Assembly: GCA_019311105.1 (NCBI GenBank)
Contig: JAFDDA010000010.1
Location: forward strand, 1-48,768
Length of the DNA stretch: 48,768 nucleotides
Source: Deltaproteobacteria bacterium
GTDB lineage: Bacteria; Myxococcota_A; UBA9160; JAFDDA01
Reading direction: 5' to 3'
The notes under the pieces were generated by a model. That model had not been told where the DNA came from. It did not search any database and worked only from the letters and a program-made list of their open reading frames with translations. Shown one piece after another: positions 9,155-20,082 of the stretch (within the stretch, counting starts at the first letter, position 1; each line of letters begins with the position of its first letter). A program made the translations under genes and the position numbers.

Positions 9155-9738
9155 GATCGTCCTTCCTCTTCGCCGTCGGCGGCGCGGCCCTTGGCGCGCC
9201 GGCCGCGCAGGCTACCGCGGCGGCCGCGCTCGCGGGGCGCGGCGTGCTCGAGGTCCAAGGTCACTCGGGTGCTCTCTCGCTGCGAGGAGAGCACCACGTT
9301 GGTTTCGGTCTTCGTCACGCCCTCGATCCTCCGGACCCATCCGATGAGCCCCTCGAGCGACGCGGTGTTCTCGGTCTTCACCTTCAGCATCAGCGTGTGC
9401 TCGCCGGTCACGTGGTGCGACTCCAGCACGTCCGGGACCGCCGCCAGCTCACGCTCGAAGCCATCGATGTGGCTCGGGTGCGCCAGCGAGACCCCGATGA
9501 AGGCGGTCACATCCTTGCCGAGAAGCCGGGCGTCGACCAGAGCGGTGTACCCGCGAACGACCCCGACCTCCTCCAACTTGTGGATCCGCTCCAGCACCGA
9601 AGGCGCCTTCAGGCCCACCTTCTCACCGATCTGGGCCAGCGACTGCTTGCAGTTGTCCTGGAGCAATTCGAGGATTCCCAAGTCGATGGAATCCAGCTCT
9701 ACGGACTCGACGTCCGGCGACGATTGATACAGCTTCAT
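9151..9738 (-). CDS. Lrp/AsnC-family transcriptional regulator
   Basis: A 195-residue feast/famine regulator. The N-terminal helix-turn-helix spans about residues 16-62 ([20 protein letters not shown]). The C-terminal RAM/ligand-binding domain spans about 75-160 ([13 protein letters not shown]). Start is ATG 9738 with GAGGGG nine bases upstream. Regulators of this family commonly sense amino acids, and Lrp controls gltBD in E. coli. Here it is the first gene of the gltBD operon, joined by a GTGA overlap, so direct feedback control of glutamate synthesis is the likely role. Residues 165-195 form an extra Arg/Gly-rich then Glu-rich low-complexity tail not normal for the family. Confidence 0.92.
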   Translation of the reverse strand: MKLYQSSPDVESVELDSIDLGILELLQDNCKQSLAQIGEKVGLKAPSVLERIHKLEEVGVVRGYTALVDARLLGKDVTAFIGVSLAHPSHIDGFERELAAVPDVLESHHVTGEHTLMLKVKTENTASLEGLIGWVRRIEGVTKTETNVVLSSQRESTRVTLDLEHAAPRERGRRGSLRGRRAKGRAADGEEEGRS

Positions 9739-9765
9739 TAGGCAAGACCCCTCGAAAGCCGAACG

Positions 9766-9790
9766 ATCTAAGCATGAAGGTGGTATTACG

Positions 9791-9794
<4 letters not shown>
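9766..9794 (-). promoter_or_regulatory. putative promoter of lrp-gltBD
   Basis: On the minus strand: TTGACG (9789-9794), 17-bp spacer, TTAGAT (9766-9771) preceded by TGC, an extended -10 feature. The predicted start near 9759 leaves a ~20-nt leader that contains the GAGGGG ribosome site. The -35 box overlaps the ugpQ stop codon, so promoter and upstream gene end are interlocked. No Lrp-type operator was assigned. Confidence 0.55.
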
Positions 9795-12030
<2,236 letters not shown>

Positions 12031-12046
12031 CTACGGGGCCCGGGCC

Positions 12047-13228
12047 TCACCCCGTGGCGCCACCCTCGTCGAACAGCGCGTCCACGAACTCCTGGGCCCG
12101 GAACTCACGCAGATCTTCGATGGCCTCGCCGACGCCGATGAAACGCACCGGGATGTGGAGCTCGTCCGCCAGGCCGACGATCACTCCCCCCTTGGCGGTG
12201 CCGTCGAGCTTGGTCACGACGAGGCCCGTCACGCCCGTGGCTTCCGTAAAGACGCGGGCCTGGCTGATGGCGTTCTGTCCTGTGTTGCCGTCGAGCACGA
12301 GCAGGACCTCGTGCGGCGCACCGTCGACCTCACGCCCGATGACGCGGTGGATCTTCTTGAGCTCCTCCATGAGGGGCTCCTTCGTCTGCAGACGCCCGGC
12401 CGTATCGATGATCGCCACGTCGCGGCCGCGGGCCTTCGCGGCCTTTAGCGTGTCGAAGGCGACCGCAGCGGGGTCGCCGCCCTCCTGGGAGGCCACGACT
12501 TCGCACCCGACGCGCTCACCCCAGACCTGAAGCTGTTCGATGGCGGCGGCGCGAAAGGTGTCGCCCGCGCCCAGAATCACGGTCTTGCCGCTCTCCTGGA
12601 AGCGCGCCGCCAGCTTGCCAATGGTCGTGGTCTTGCCGCTGCCGTTCACCCCGAGGACGAGGACAACGTGAGGCGTGCCGCGAGTCGCGAACGGGTCGCC
12701 CGCACCTTCCACCGTCGCGAGACGTTCGCAGATGGCGTTGCGCAGCACGGCGCGCACGGCGGCGGCATCCCCGCCGGCCGCTTCCTTGCGGACGGCCTGC
12801 AACAAGCCCTCCGCCGTGCCGACACCCAGGTCCGCACCGAACAGCAGCGCCTCCAGGTCATCGAGCAGGTCGTTGTCGACGGTGCGGCCGCCGAGCACGC
12901 CTTCGATCTGTCCGACCAGGGCTTCGCTCGTGCGGCGCAGACGATCGGCCAGGCGGGCCCGCGGGCGCGGCGGCTCGGGTGCGACGACGGGTTCGGGTTC
13001 CGGAAGCGGTTCCGGTTCCGCGACGTCGGCCAGCTCGCTCGCGGCCTCGGCCTCCGCCGCCGGAGCCTCCACCGAGGTTTCGTGAGTCGGCTCCGCTTCC
13101 TCGTCGAGTGGGCTCGGCGCTTCGCTGCCGAACACGACGATGAGCAGGGTCAAGAACAGGGGCAACACGAGGGAGCCGAGGAGCAACAGCTCGGGCGTTT
13201 CTTCGATCAACTGGATCAGCGATTCCAT
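12047..13228 (-). CDS. ftsY: signal recognition particle receptor FtsY
   Basis: The SRP receptor GTPase that docks ribosome-SRP complexes at the inner membrane for SecYEG insertion. This 394-residue version has a true N-terminal transmembrane segment (about 14-34, LLLLGSLVLPLFLTLLIVVF), unlike E. coli FtsY, then an acidic Pro/Glu-rich linker, then the N and G domains. G-domain motifs are complete: GVNGSGKTTTIGKLA, DTFRAAAIEQL, DTAGRLQ and TKLDGTAKGG. Start is ATG 13228. A TATTCT box (13238-13243) only nine bases before the ATG hints at a very short leader, but no good -35 box was found. Confidence 0.95.
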   Translation of the reverse strand: MESLIQLIEETPELLLLGSLVLPLFLTLLIVVFGSEAPSPLDEEAEPTHETSVEAPAAEAEAASELADVAEPEPLPEPEPVVAPEPPRPRARLADRLRRTSEALVGQIEGVLGGRTVDNDLLDDLEALLFGADLGVGTAEGLLQAVRKEAAGGDAAAVRAVLRNAICERLATVEGAGDPFATRGTPHVVLVLGVNGSGKTTTIGKLAARFQESGKTVILGAGDTFRAAAIEQLQVWGERVGCEVVASQEGGDPAAVAFDTLKAAKARGRDVAIIDTAGRLQTKEPLMEELKKIHRVIGREVDGAPHEVLLVLDGNTGQNAISQARVFTEATGVTGLVVTKLDGTAKGGVIVGLADELHIPVRFIGVGEAIEDLREFRAQEFVDALFDEGGATG

Positions 13229-13272
13229 GGGGAGCCGAGAATACCAGCCCTGGCCTCGACCGCCGAGACGAT

Positions 13273-13297
13273 CTGACGCCGCTGGGGCCGGCGTCAG
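13273..13297 (-). terminator. stem-loop at the end of the spermidine-synthase-like fusion gene
   Basis: A perfect 9-bp inverted repeat, CTGACGCCG (13273-13281) and CGGCGTCAG (13289-13297), with a 7-nt loop. On the minus strand the first arm contains the stop codon of the fusion gene. No U-run follows, so it may act as an mRNA 3' stem or a factor-assisted terminator rather than a classical intrinsic one. Confidence 0.45.
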
Positions 13298-16086
13298 AGT
13301 TCGAAGTGGGCCTCGAGGAACTCCAGCAGCTCGCGGTCCGCCGGCGCGGCGCTCGCGCGCAGCTCGGCGAGCGGGGCCTGCGCCCCAGTCGAATCGCCGG
13401 CCATCAGTCGGGAGTAGACCTCGGCCTGACGCCACGCCTCGGTGCCAGGCGCATTGGCGAGTTCGGCACGCGCGGTAGAAAACGCATCCGCGGCTTCTCC
13501 GTAGCGCCGGGACGCCAGGGCGCCGAGCGCGACTTCTGCGCGGGCCGCCGAGTGCCGGCCCGGCTCGGCCAGGCGACGCCCCGCAGCGGCCTGACGGTCG
13601 GCATCGCTGCCGAGGAGCCATAGGGGAAGGGTCACCTGCCGGGTCGTGCGCAGCGCACGGTCGAGGCTCGGGAGTGATTTCACGAACGGCCGCCGGCCGA
13701 AGAGGGTCACCTCCTGATAGCCGGCTTCGGCCGCCATGGCGGCGCGGGTCTGGGCACGCAGGGACGGCGGCCAGACGCGTTCGACCCAATCGCTCTCCTC
13801 GAAGCGGCGAGTCGTCGCACTGCCATGCATCCATGCGCGGAAGCGTGGGGCGGCCTGACTGACGTCGGGGACCGTTTCGGAGAGACGCTTCGGGTGGTCG
13901 TCGGTGACCGGCGGTGCGTCCCCGATGAGTTCTTGGAGCTGCTCGGCGTCAGCGATGAAGAGTGCCCCGAGTTGGGCCGGGCTCTCGACGCCGATGGATC
14001 GCAACTCGTCCGCCACCGCGCCGGGGCGCCAGGGGCGTGCCAGGCGGGAAAGGGGCACCGCGCCGACCCCGCCACGCGAGCCGAGCAGGATCCAGTCGAG
14101 CCCGGCCCCGCCGAAGAGCGTGCAATCACGGAAGACGTCGCAGAACGCACGAATCATCGAGGGTGCGTCGTCTCCCATGAGGGAGTGCACCGGCAGCCAG
14201 TAGCTGACGAGCCCGCCCTCGTTCAGGCGGCCGTGGACGAGTTCGAAGTATTCCCGCGTGTAGAGCCTCGTCACGCCGGCGAGTTTCGGCGGCGGCGGCT
14301 CCCCGGTGATCAGGTCGAAGCGCTGCCGCGTGGTTTGCAGGAAGTAGCGGCCGTCCCCCACATGGACCTGCACCCGCGGGTCCGAGAGCGGTGCGGTCTT
14401 CGGGTCGGGGAAGACGACACGATTCATCTCGAGGACGTCACGCGAGATGTCCACGACGTCGATCCGCTCGAGCGAATCCGTTTTCACCAGGGCCTCGGCC
14501 GTCATCCCGACACCGAAGCTGATCAACAGGGCCGAGCGCAGCTCGGGGTGCAGGGCCGCAGGCAGGTGGACGAAGAGCTTCATGTAGCGCTGGGCGTTCA
14601 GATTCGTACCCGACATGGAGAATCCGTTCGTGAGCATGCGATGCGAATGGGGCTCACCGAAGGCGCGCGTCTCCAGGTAGACGATGGTCTCGGTCAAGCC
14701 TTCGCGGACGTCGGCAACGGCCGTGCGCGCGGCGCCGGTATAGAAGGCGATCGCCGCCGGCAGGTGGCGGCGCTCCATCTGGCCGTACGGCAAGACGACG
14801 CAGGCGACGAACCAGAGTGCGGCGCTCGTGAAAGCACCGATCCGCGCGGCGCGGCCCGTGGGGCGAGCGCCGGCGAGCCACAGCACGGCCGCGGCCACGC
14901 CGTAGAGGACGCCGAGCAGGGCCCACGAGCCTTCCATCCCAAGCCGCGGCAACAACACGAAACCCGCGAACAGGGAGCCGAGGGTCGCCCCGGCCGTGTT
15001 TGCAAAGGTCAAGAAGCCCGCGGCGCGGCTTTCGCCGGGAGCCGCTTCTTCGATCGCGTCGCCGAGCAAGGTGAAGATCACGCCCGAGAGCAACGCCACC
15101 GGAAACATCAGGAGGGCGGCGAGTCGAGCGACGTCCACCCACAAATAGGCGCGCGGGCCGCTCTGGAAGCCGGCGTAGAGCAACAAGCAGACGGCACCGC
15201 ACAGGAACGCGAGGCTCGGCAGCAAGCCTCCCTGCGCGCGAGACGCAAGACGCGATCCAAGCAGCCCCCCGAGCCCGATGCCCGCCAGCACCACGGCGAG
15301 CAGGATCGCGAAGGCCGCGCCCGTTCCCCAGACGAAGAGCATCAGGAAGCGGAACCACACGACCTCGAGCCCGAGGAGCGCGAAGCCGAAGATCGCCGCC
15401 GCCAGCAGATAGAGGCGTGCCCGCGGCGCCATGGCGACGGGCGTCGGGCGGGGCTGCGCTTCGGTGGTCGGCTCGAGGCGCCGAGACAGCGCGGCCGCTC
15501 CGAGTGCCGCGACGATGTTCACGGCGACGGCCGCAGCAGCGGTGCCCCGCACACCGAGTGCCTCCAACAGCCACAGCTCCCCGACGAGGGCGCCCACGAC
15601 GGCGCCGAGTGTGTTCCATCCGTAGAGCAGGCCGAGCACGCGCCCGAAGCGGGGGTCGCGGCGATAGAGCGCCGCGACCAGAACCGGCAACGTCGCGCCC
15701 ATGGCCGCGGCGGGCGCTACGAGCAGCGCGAAGGCCACGGAAAGCCGCAGCGGATTCATCACCCAGGGCAGGTCGAGGAACGGGCCGAGCACGGAAGCGA
15801 GGGCCGGCGTGAGGGCGGGCAACACGAGCACGAGGGAGAAGCCCGCGAGGCCGATGGTCAACTCGAGGAAGGCGTAGGCGCGGATCGGCCGGCCCACGCG
15901 ATGGCCGAAGCGACCTGCCGCGGCGTTGCCCAAGGCCAAGCCACCCATGAAGCCGGCGAGCACCAGGCTCGACGCCCACACGGAATTCCCGAGCGCGATC
16001 CCCGCCTGATAGAACCAGAGGTTCTCGAACATCAGCGCGGCGACGCCAGACAGGAAGAAGATCCAGCACAGCGAGAAAGTCACCAT
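13294..16086 (-). CDS. multi-pass membrane protein fused to a spermidine-synthase-like domain
   Basis: A 930-residue protein. The N-terminal half (about 1-440) holds roughly a dozen hydrophobic helices in a duplicated transporter-like arrangement, each half beginning with a related segment (SGVAALMFENLWF and ALLGLEVVWFRF). Then comes a spermidine-synthase-like methyltransferase-fold domain (about 470-720) with SFGVGMTAEAL as the glycine loop and DVVDISRDVLEMNR as the nucleoside-binding loop. A C-terminal helical tail, possibly TPR-like, follows. Where polyamine synthases have an acidic D-x-x-DP catalytic motif, this reads DLITGEPPPP, so spermidine synthesis is doubtful. Fusions of this kind are widespread but uncharacterised. 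Alone in its orientation group; substrate unknown. Confidence 0.8.
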   Translation of the reverse strand: MVTFSLCWIFFLSGVAALMFENLWFYQAGIALGNSVWASSLVLAGFMGGLALGNAAAGRFGHRVGRPIRAYAFLELTIGLAGFSLVLVLPALTPALASVLGPFLDLPWVMNPLRLSVAFALLVAPAAAMGATLPVLVAALYRRDPRFGRVLGLLYGWNTLGAVVGALVGELWLLEALGVRGTAAAAVAVNIVAALGAAALSRRLEPTTEAQPRPTPVAMAPRARLYLLAAAIFGFALLGLEVVWFRFLMLFVWGTGAAFAILLAVVLAGIGLGGLLGSRLASRAQGGLLPSLAFLCGAVCLLLYAGFQSGPRAYLWVDVARLAALLMFPVALLSGVIFTLLGDAIEEAAPGESRAAGFLTFANTAGATLGSLFAGFVLLPRLGMEGSWALLGVLYGVAAAVLWLAGARPTGRAARIGAFTSAALWFVACVVLPYGQMERRHLPAAIAFYTGAARTAVADVREGLTETIVYLETRAFGEPHSHRMLTNGFSMSGTNLNAQRYMKLFVHLPAALHPELRSALLISFGVGMTAEALVKTDSLERIDVVDISRDVLEMNRVVFPDPKTAPLSDPRVQVHVGDGRYFLQTTRQRFDLITGEPPPPKLAGVTRLYTREYFELVHGRLNEGGLVSYWLPVHSLMGDDAPSMIRAFCDVFRDCTLFGGAGLDWILLGSRGGVGAVPLSRLARPWRPGAVADELRSIGVESPAQLGALFIADAEQLQELIGDAPPVTDDHPKRLSETVPDVSQAAPRFRAWMHGSATTRRFEESDWVERVWPPSLRAQTRAAMAAEAGYQEVTLFGRRPFVKSLPSLDRALRTTRQVTLPLWLLGSDADRQAAAGRRLAEPGRHSAARAEVALGALASRRYGEAADAFSTARAELANAPGTEAWRQAEVYSRLMAGDSTGAQAPLAELRASAAPADRELLEFLEAHFEL

Positions 16087-16204
16087 CGGGGCGCCGCCGG
16101 AGGCGGAATCGGATCTGGCCTTGCGTATCCAATGGCTTCGTCAGGGAACAGAACCGCCCCAATCGTCAGGGCCCTGGCGACCAAGGGGTTCATGAGCCGC
16201 GAGC

Positions 16205-19200
16205 CTAGTGGAGCTCGACGGAGACCAGGGTCGAGACGCCGCGGTTCTCCATGGTGACGCCGTAGAGGACGTCGCAGATCTCGATGGTTCGCTTGTTGTG
16301 CGTGATGACGAGGAACTGCGAGTCCTCGCTCATCTCCTTCACGATCTCGTTGAAGCGGCCGACGTTCGCGTCATCGAGCGCCGCATCCACCTCGTCGAGC
16401 AGGAAGAAGGGTGACGGCCTGACCTGGAAGAGCGCTACGAGGAGCGCCAGGGAGGTCAGCGTCTTCTCGCCACCCGAGAGCAGGCCCACGTTCTGGAGCC
16501 GCTTGCCCGGGGGCTGGGCGACGATGTCGATCCCGGCTTCGAGCACGTCCTCGGCGTCGGTGAGCGCGAGGTGCGCCTTGCCCCCGCGGAAGAGCCGCGG
16601 GAAGAGCACCTGGAAGCGCTCGTTGACGGCATCGAAGGTCTCGCGGAAGCGCTTGCGGCTGCTGCGGTTGATCTTCGAGATCGCCTCGCGCAGGGAAGCC
16701 ATGGTCCGCTCGAGGTCGTCCTTCTGCTCGGTCAGGAAGTCGAAGCGCTCGCGCAGCTCTTCGTGCTCTTCGATGGCACCGAGGTTCACCTCGCCGAGCG
16801 ATTCGAGCTTGCCGCGCGCTTCGACGAGGCGCTCCTGGCGATCTTCCCGGCTGAGCAACAGGACGTCAGCGATCTCGCGCTGGCTGCGCGCGTCGAGGGC
16901 CAGCTCGCTTTCCGTCGCCTCCCCTTCCGTGGGCGCCGACTCACCGCCCTCGTCCGTGGCCGCAGCGACAGGCTCGGGCTCCGCGGGCAACTCGAGCTCG
17001 GTGGGTTGCCAGGTCGCGATGTCGACGTTCCAACGGTCGCGGATCGACTCTTCGAGATGTTGGAGCTTCAGCTCTGCTTCGCGCGCGCCGAGCTCCGCGG
17101 CCTGGAGTGCGTCGCGCGCCGCTTGCAGCTCGCCCCGGAGGCCGCGAACGCCCTCCTCCATCTCGCGCAGGGTCGTGGCGTCCTGCTCGTAGGCGTTGCG
17201 CTTCTCGTCGTTGCTGGCCCGCGAACGCTCTTCTTCCTCGAGCTTCGCGGCCAGGCCGCTGCGAGCCTCTTCGAGGGAAGTGGCCAGTTCCGTACGGCGC
17301 GCCTCGCCCGACTCGATCTCCTCGTGGCGCCGCGCGATCCAGCCGCGCGCCTCGGACAACGCCGCCCGGGTTCGCGCGAGGGATTCGACGAGTTCGTCGC
17401 GCTTCTCGACGCGGGAGCCGTGGACGACCCGACGCTCGGTCACGGTCTGCTCGCGGCGCGCCGCTTCGCGGCCGGCGGAGCCGATCTGCAGGTTCAACTC
17501 GTCGAGGCCGCGCTGCATGTCGGCCTTCGTCACGGCCGTGTCCGTGATGGTGAGGCCGAGCCGCTGGCCTTCGCCCTCGAGGTTTTCCGTCTCGCCGAGC
17601 AGCCGAGCGCGCTCTTCCACGCGGCCGGCGTGCACCTCGGAAATCGACTTCACGCGCTCGCGCGTTCGTTCGAGATCCTTCTCGTGGTTGGCGACGGCGA
17701 GGGCCGCGGTGTGGTGGCGGTTGCGCAGGTTCTCGACCTCGTCGGTGCCACGCGCGGCCGCCGCTTCGGCCTCCGAGTGGGCCTCGCCCTGGCGCGCCAT
17801 CTCGGCGTCGAGGGCCTTCAGCTCCATCTCGAGTTCGCGGACCTCGCGGACCCGGGCCAGCAGGCCCGTGCCGGACGCCTCGCTCCCGCCGCGCAACACG
17901 CCGTCGGGGCCGAGCACGTCACCCTGTCGCGTCACGAAGGTCGCGGGGATGCGGCCTTGGCCGTAAACGCGGACGGCTTCGCCGAGGTCGTCCACGAGTT
18001 GCACGCCGCCGAGCAGTTGCCGCGCCACGGCCTCGTAGCCTTCGCGCACCTGGACGTAATCGAGCAGCGGGAGTCCAAGCGGGACCATGCCGGTCTCGAC
18101 GGCCTCGCTCGCCGGCTCCACCACGAAGACGCCTCGCCCGGCGCCCGCGCCGCGGATCGCCTCGAGGGCCGAGAGTGCACCCGTCGCCTGGGTCGCGATC
18201 AAGGCTTCGGCGCGATCTGCGAGCACCGCCTCGACGGCCAACTCGACATCCCGACCGGCCTCGAGCACGTCGCGCACCATGCCGCGCAGCCCGTGGGCAC
18301 TCCGTGCACCATCACCGCCTTCGAGGAGATGGCGCGTCCCATCGGCGACGTCTTCCTGGCGATCGATCATCTCGCGCAACGACGCGAGCCGAGCGTGGCG
18401 CGTTTCGCGATGCGAACGTGCCTGCTGGAAGGCAGCCGAAGCCGTGCGCACGGCTTCCTGGGTGGCGCCCTGGCCGTCGAGCGCCTCGCGCAGGCGACCC
18501 ATGAGCTGGTCTCGCTCGGCGAGCAGGTTGCGAAGGCCCTCTTCGAGTTCGGACTGGGTCTCGGTGGCCCGCGATGCCTCGCCCTGCTGGACCTCGAGCT
18601 GCTCGTCCGCCGAACGCATGCGCTGCTGGATCTCGGCGCGCCGGTCTTCGACGGCGGCGCGGCGGTCCTCGCTGCGCGCAATGTTCGTCAGCAGCTCGAC
18701 CATCTCACTGCTCATGCGCTCGCGGTCGGCCTCGAGATTGCGCAGCGTCTCCTGCGCTTCGCCCGCCTGGGTTTCGGCGGCCGCCATGGCTTCCGCCTCG
18801 GTGGCCAGCCCCTCTTCGATCTGCGCGAGGCCCTGGACCTGACGCGCCTCGGCGTCACCGAGCCCGGTCTCCTGCTCGGCCAACTCCACGAGCTCTTCGC
18901 CGCGGGCCTCGCCCGTGCGCGCCAGTGTCTCGCGCTCGCGTGTCTCGAACTCGATGCGGCTTTCGAGCTGTTTGATCTCGGAGCGCACCGAGTAGAGCGC
19001 TTCGGCGCCCTGGTTGAGGATGCGCTCGCGCTCGGCGAGCCCGAGGCGGCGCTGCTCGAGGCCGAGTTCGCTCTCGGAAAGCCGCGTCTCGAGGGCCGTG
19101 GCCGCGTCGCGCAGGCCCGCGAGCTTGCGGCCCGTCTCGGACATCTCGCCGAGCAGGTCCTCGCGCTCGTCCCGGGCCAGGGAGAGTTCGAGCGTGCGCA

Positions 19201-19873
19201 CGACCTCACGCAGCCGCTTGTAGCGGGCGGCCTTCTTGGCCTGGCGCTCGATCGAGTTGATCTGCCGTCGGATCTCGCCCAGGACGTCGGAGACGCGCAG
19301 CAGGTTCTGATCCGTCGATTCCATCTTGCGCTCGGCCTCGCGGCGGCGCGCCTTGTACTTGCTGATCCCCGCAGCCTGCTCGATCAGGACGCGGCGATCG
19401 TCCGGCTTGGCCGAGGTGAAGGCGGTGATCTGGTTCTGCTCGACGATCGTGTAGCCGCGTGTGCCGATCCCCGTGTCGCGGAAGAAATCGAGCACGTCGC
19501 GCAGGCGGGCCGGTGCGCGGTTCAGGAGATATTCCGACTCCCCCGTGCGGTAGAGCCGCCGGCAGACCTCGATCTCGGTGAACTGGGCGAAGGCAGGCGG
19601 CGCCGTGCCGTCGCTGTTGTCGAACTGGATGGCGACCTCGGCCATGCTCACGGGCGCCTTGGCCTCGGAGCCCGCGAAGATCACGTCCTCCATGGACTTG
19701 CCGCGCAGGTGGCGCGGCGACTGCTCGCCCATGGCCCAACGCATGGCGTCGACGACGTTGGACTTGCCGCAGCCGTTCGGGCCTACGACGCCCGTGATGC
19801 CTTCGTCGAATTCGAAGACCGTCTTGTCGACGAAGGATTTGAAGCCAGTGATCTGGAGCTGCTTGATTCGCAC
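16205..19873 (-). CDS. smc: chromosome partition protein SMC
   Basis: A 1222-residue SMC ATPase that organises and segregates DNA. The N-terminal Walker A is GPNGCGKS (31-38), preceded by FKSFVDKTVFEFDEGITG. Two long coiled coils flank a hinge (about 520-650, with GMVRDVLEAGRDVELAVEAV). The C-terminal head has the signature LLSGGEKTLTSLAL (about 1131-1144) and Walker B FFLLDEVDAALDD (about 1156-1168). About 40 residues (955-994) form an acidic Pro/Glu-rich insert in the returning arm. The start is GTG at 19873 with TGAGG just upstream. The scpA/scpB partners are not in the window. Confidence 0.97.
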   Translation of the reverse strand: MRIKQLQITGFKSFVDKTVFEFDEGITGVVGPNGCGKSNVVDAMRWAMGEQSPRHLRGKSMEDVIFAGSEAKAPVSMAEVAIQFDNSDGTAPPAFAQFTEIEVCRRLYRTGESEYLLNRAPARLRDVLDFFRDTGIGTRGYTIVEQNQITAFTSAKPDDRRVLIEQAAGISKYKARRREAERKMESTDQNLLRVSDVLGEIRRQINSIERQAKKAARYKRLREVVRTLELSLARDEREDLLGEMSETGRKLAGLRDAATALETRLSESELGLEQRRLGLAERERILNQGAEALYSVRSEIKQLESRIEFETRERETLARTGEARGEELVELAEQETGLGDAEARQVQGLAQIEEGLATEAEAMAAAETQAGEAQETLRNLEADRERMSSEMVELLTNIARSEDRRAAVEDRRAEIQQRMRSADEQLEVQQGEASRATETQSELEEGLRNLLAERDQLMGRLREALDGQGATQEAVRTASAAFQQARSHRETRHARLASLREMIDRQEDVADGTRHLLEGGDGARSAHGLRGMVRDVLEAGRDVELAVEAVLADRAEALIATQATGALSALEAIRGAGAGRGVFVVEPASEAVETGMVPLGLPLLDYVQVREGYEAVARQLLGGVQLVDDLGEAVRVYGQGRIPATFVTRQGDVLGPDGVLRGGSEASGTGLLARVREVRELEMELKALDAEMARQGEAHSEAEAAAARGTDEVENLRNRHHTAALAVANHEKDLERTRERVKSISEVHAGRVEERARLLGETENLEGEGQRLGLTITDTAVTKADMQRGLDELNLQIGSAGREAARREQTVTERRVVHGSRVEKRDELVESLARTRAALSEARGWIARRHEEIESGEARRTELATSLEEARSGLAAKLEEEERSRASNDEKRNAYEQDATTLREMEEGVRGLRGELQAARDALQAAELGAREAELKLQHLEESIRDRWNVDIATWQPTELELPAEPEPVAAATDEGGESAPTEGEATESELALDARSQREIADVLLLSREDRQERLVEARGKLESLGEVNLGAIEEHEELRERFDFLTEQKDDLERTMASLREAISKINRSSRKRFRETFDAVNERFQVLFPRLFRGGKAHLALTDAEDVLEAGIDIVAQPPGKRLQNVGLLSGGEKTLTSLALLVALFQVRPSPFFLLDEVDAALDDANVGRFNEIVKEMSEDSQFLVITHNKRTIEICDVLYGVTMENRGVSTLVSVELH

Positions 19874-20082
19874 GAGACCTCACGCATTACCGGAACACCG
19901 CGAAACGGCCGCGATTGGCGGCTTCCGGTAAGGCCTTACGGAGGCGGTCACCCTGGGGGGGAGGACAGGATCGTAGGTACCACCCCCCGTCGGGGATGGC
20001 AACAAATCCAGCGGAGGACGGACACAAAATTCGCCCGCTCGGGGCACGAACGGTGTCTTGCGGCGGAGGTGCCCCAGCGCAG
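19874..20082. promoter_or_regulatory. intergenic region before smc with nested inverted repeats
   Basis: 209 bp between the ABC exporter operon and smc, with no gene. It holds a 9-bp inverted repeat, TTACCGGAA (19887-19895) and TTCCGGTAA (19923-19931). The second arm shares GTAA with a perfect 12-bp palindrome GTAAGGCCTTAC (19928-19939). A further small stem CCCC-CGTC-GGGG lies at 19984-19995. The repeats end only 14 bp from the smc GTG, so they could be an operator for smc or a 3' structure of the exporter operon. No T-tract or good sigma70 promoter was found. Confidence 0.4.

Noticed and set aside
6476..9727. A very long plus-strand open frame antisense to gltB and lrp
   Set aside because: It mirrors the codon periodicity of a high-GC gene on the other strand, has no ribosome site, and its translation is low-complexity His/Arg/Val/Glu-rich with no family resemblance.
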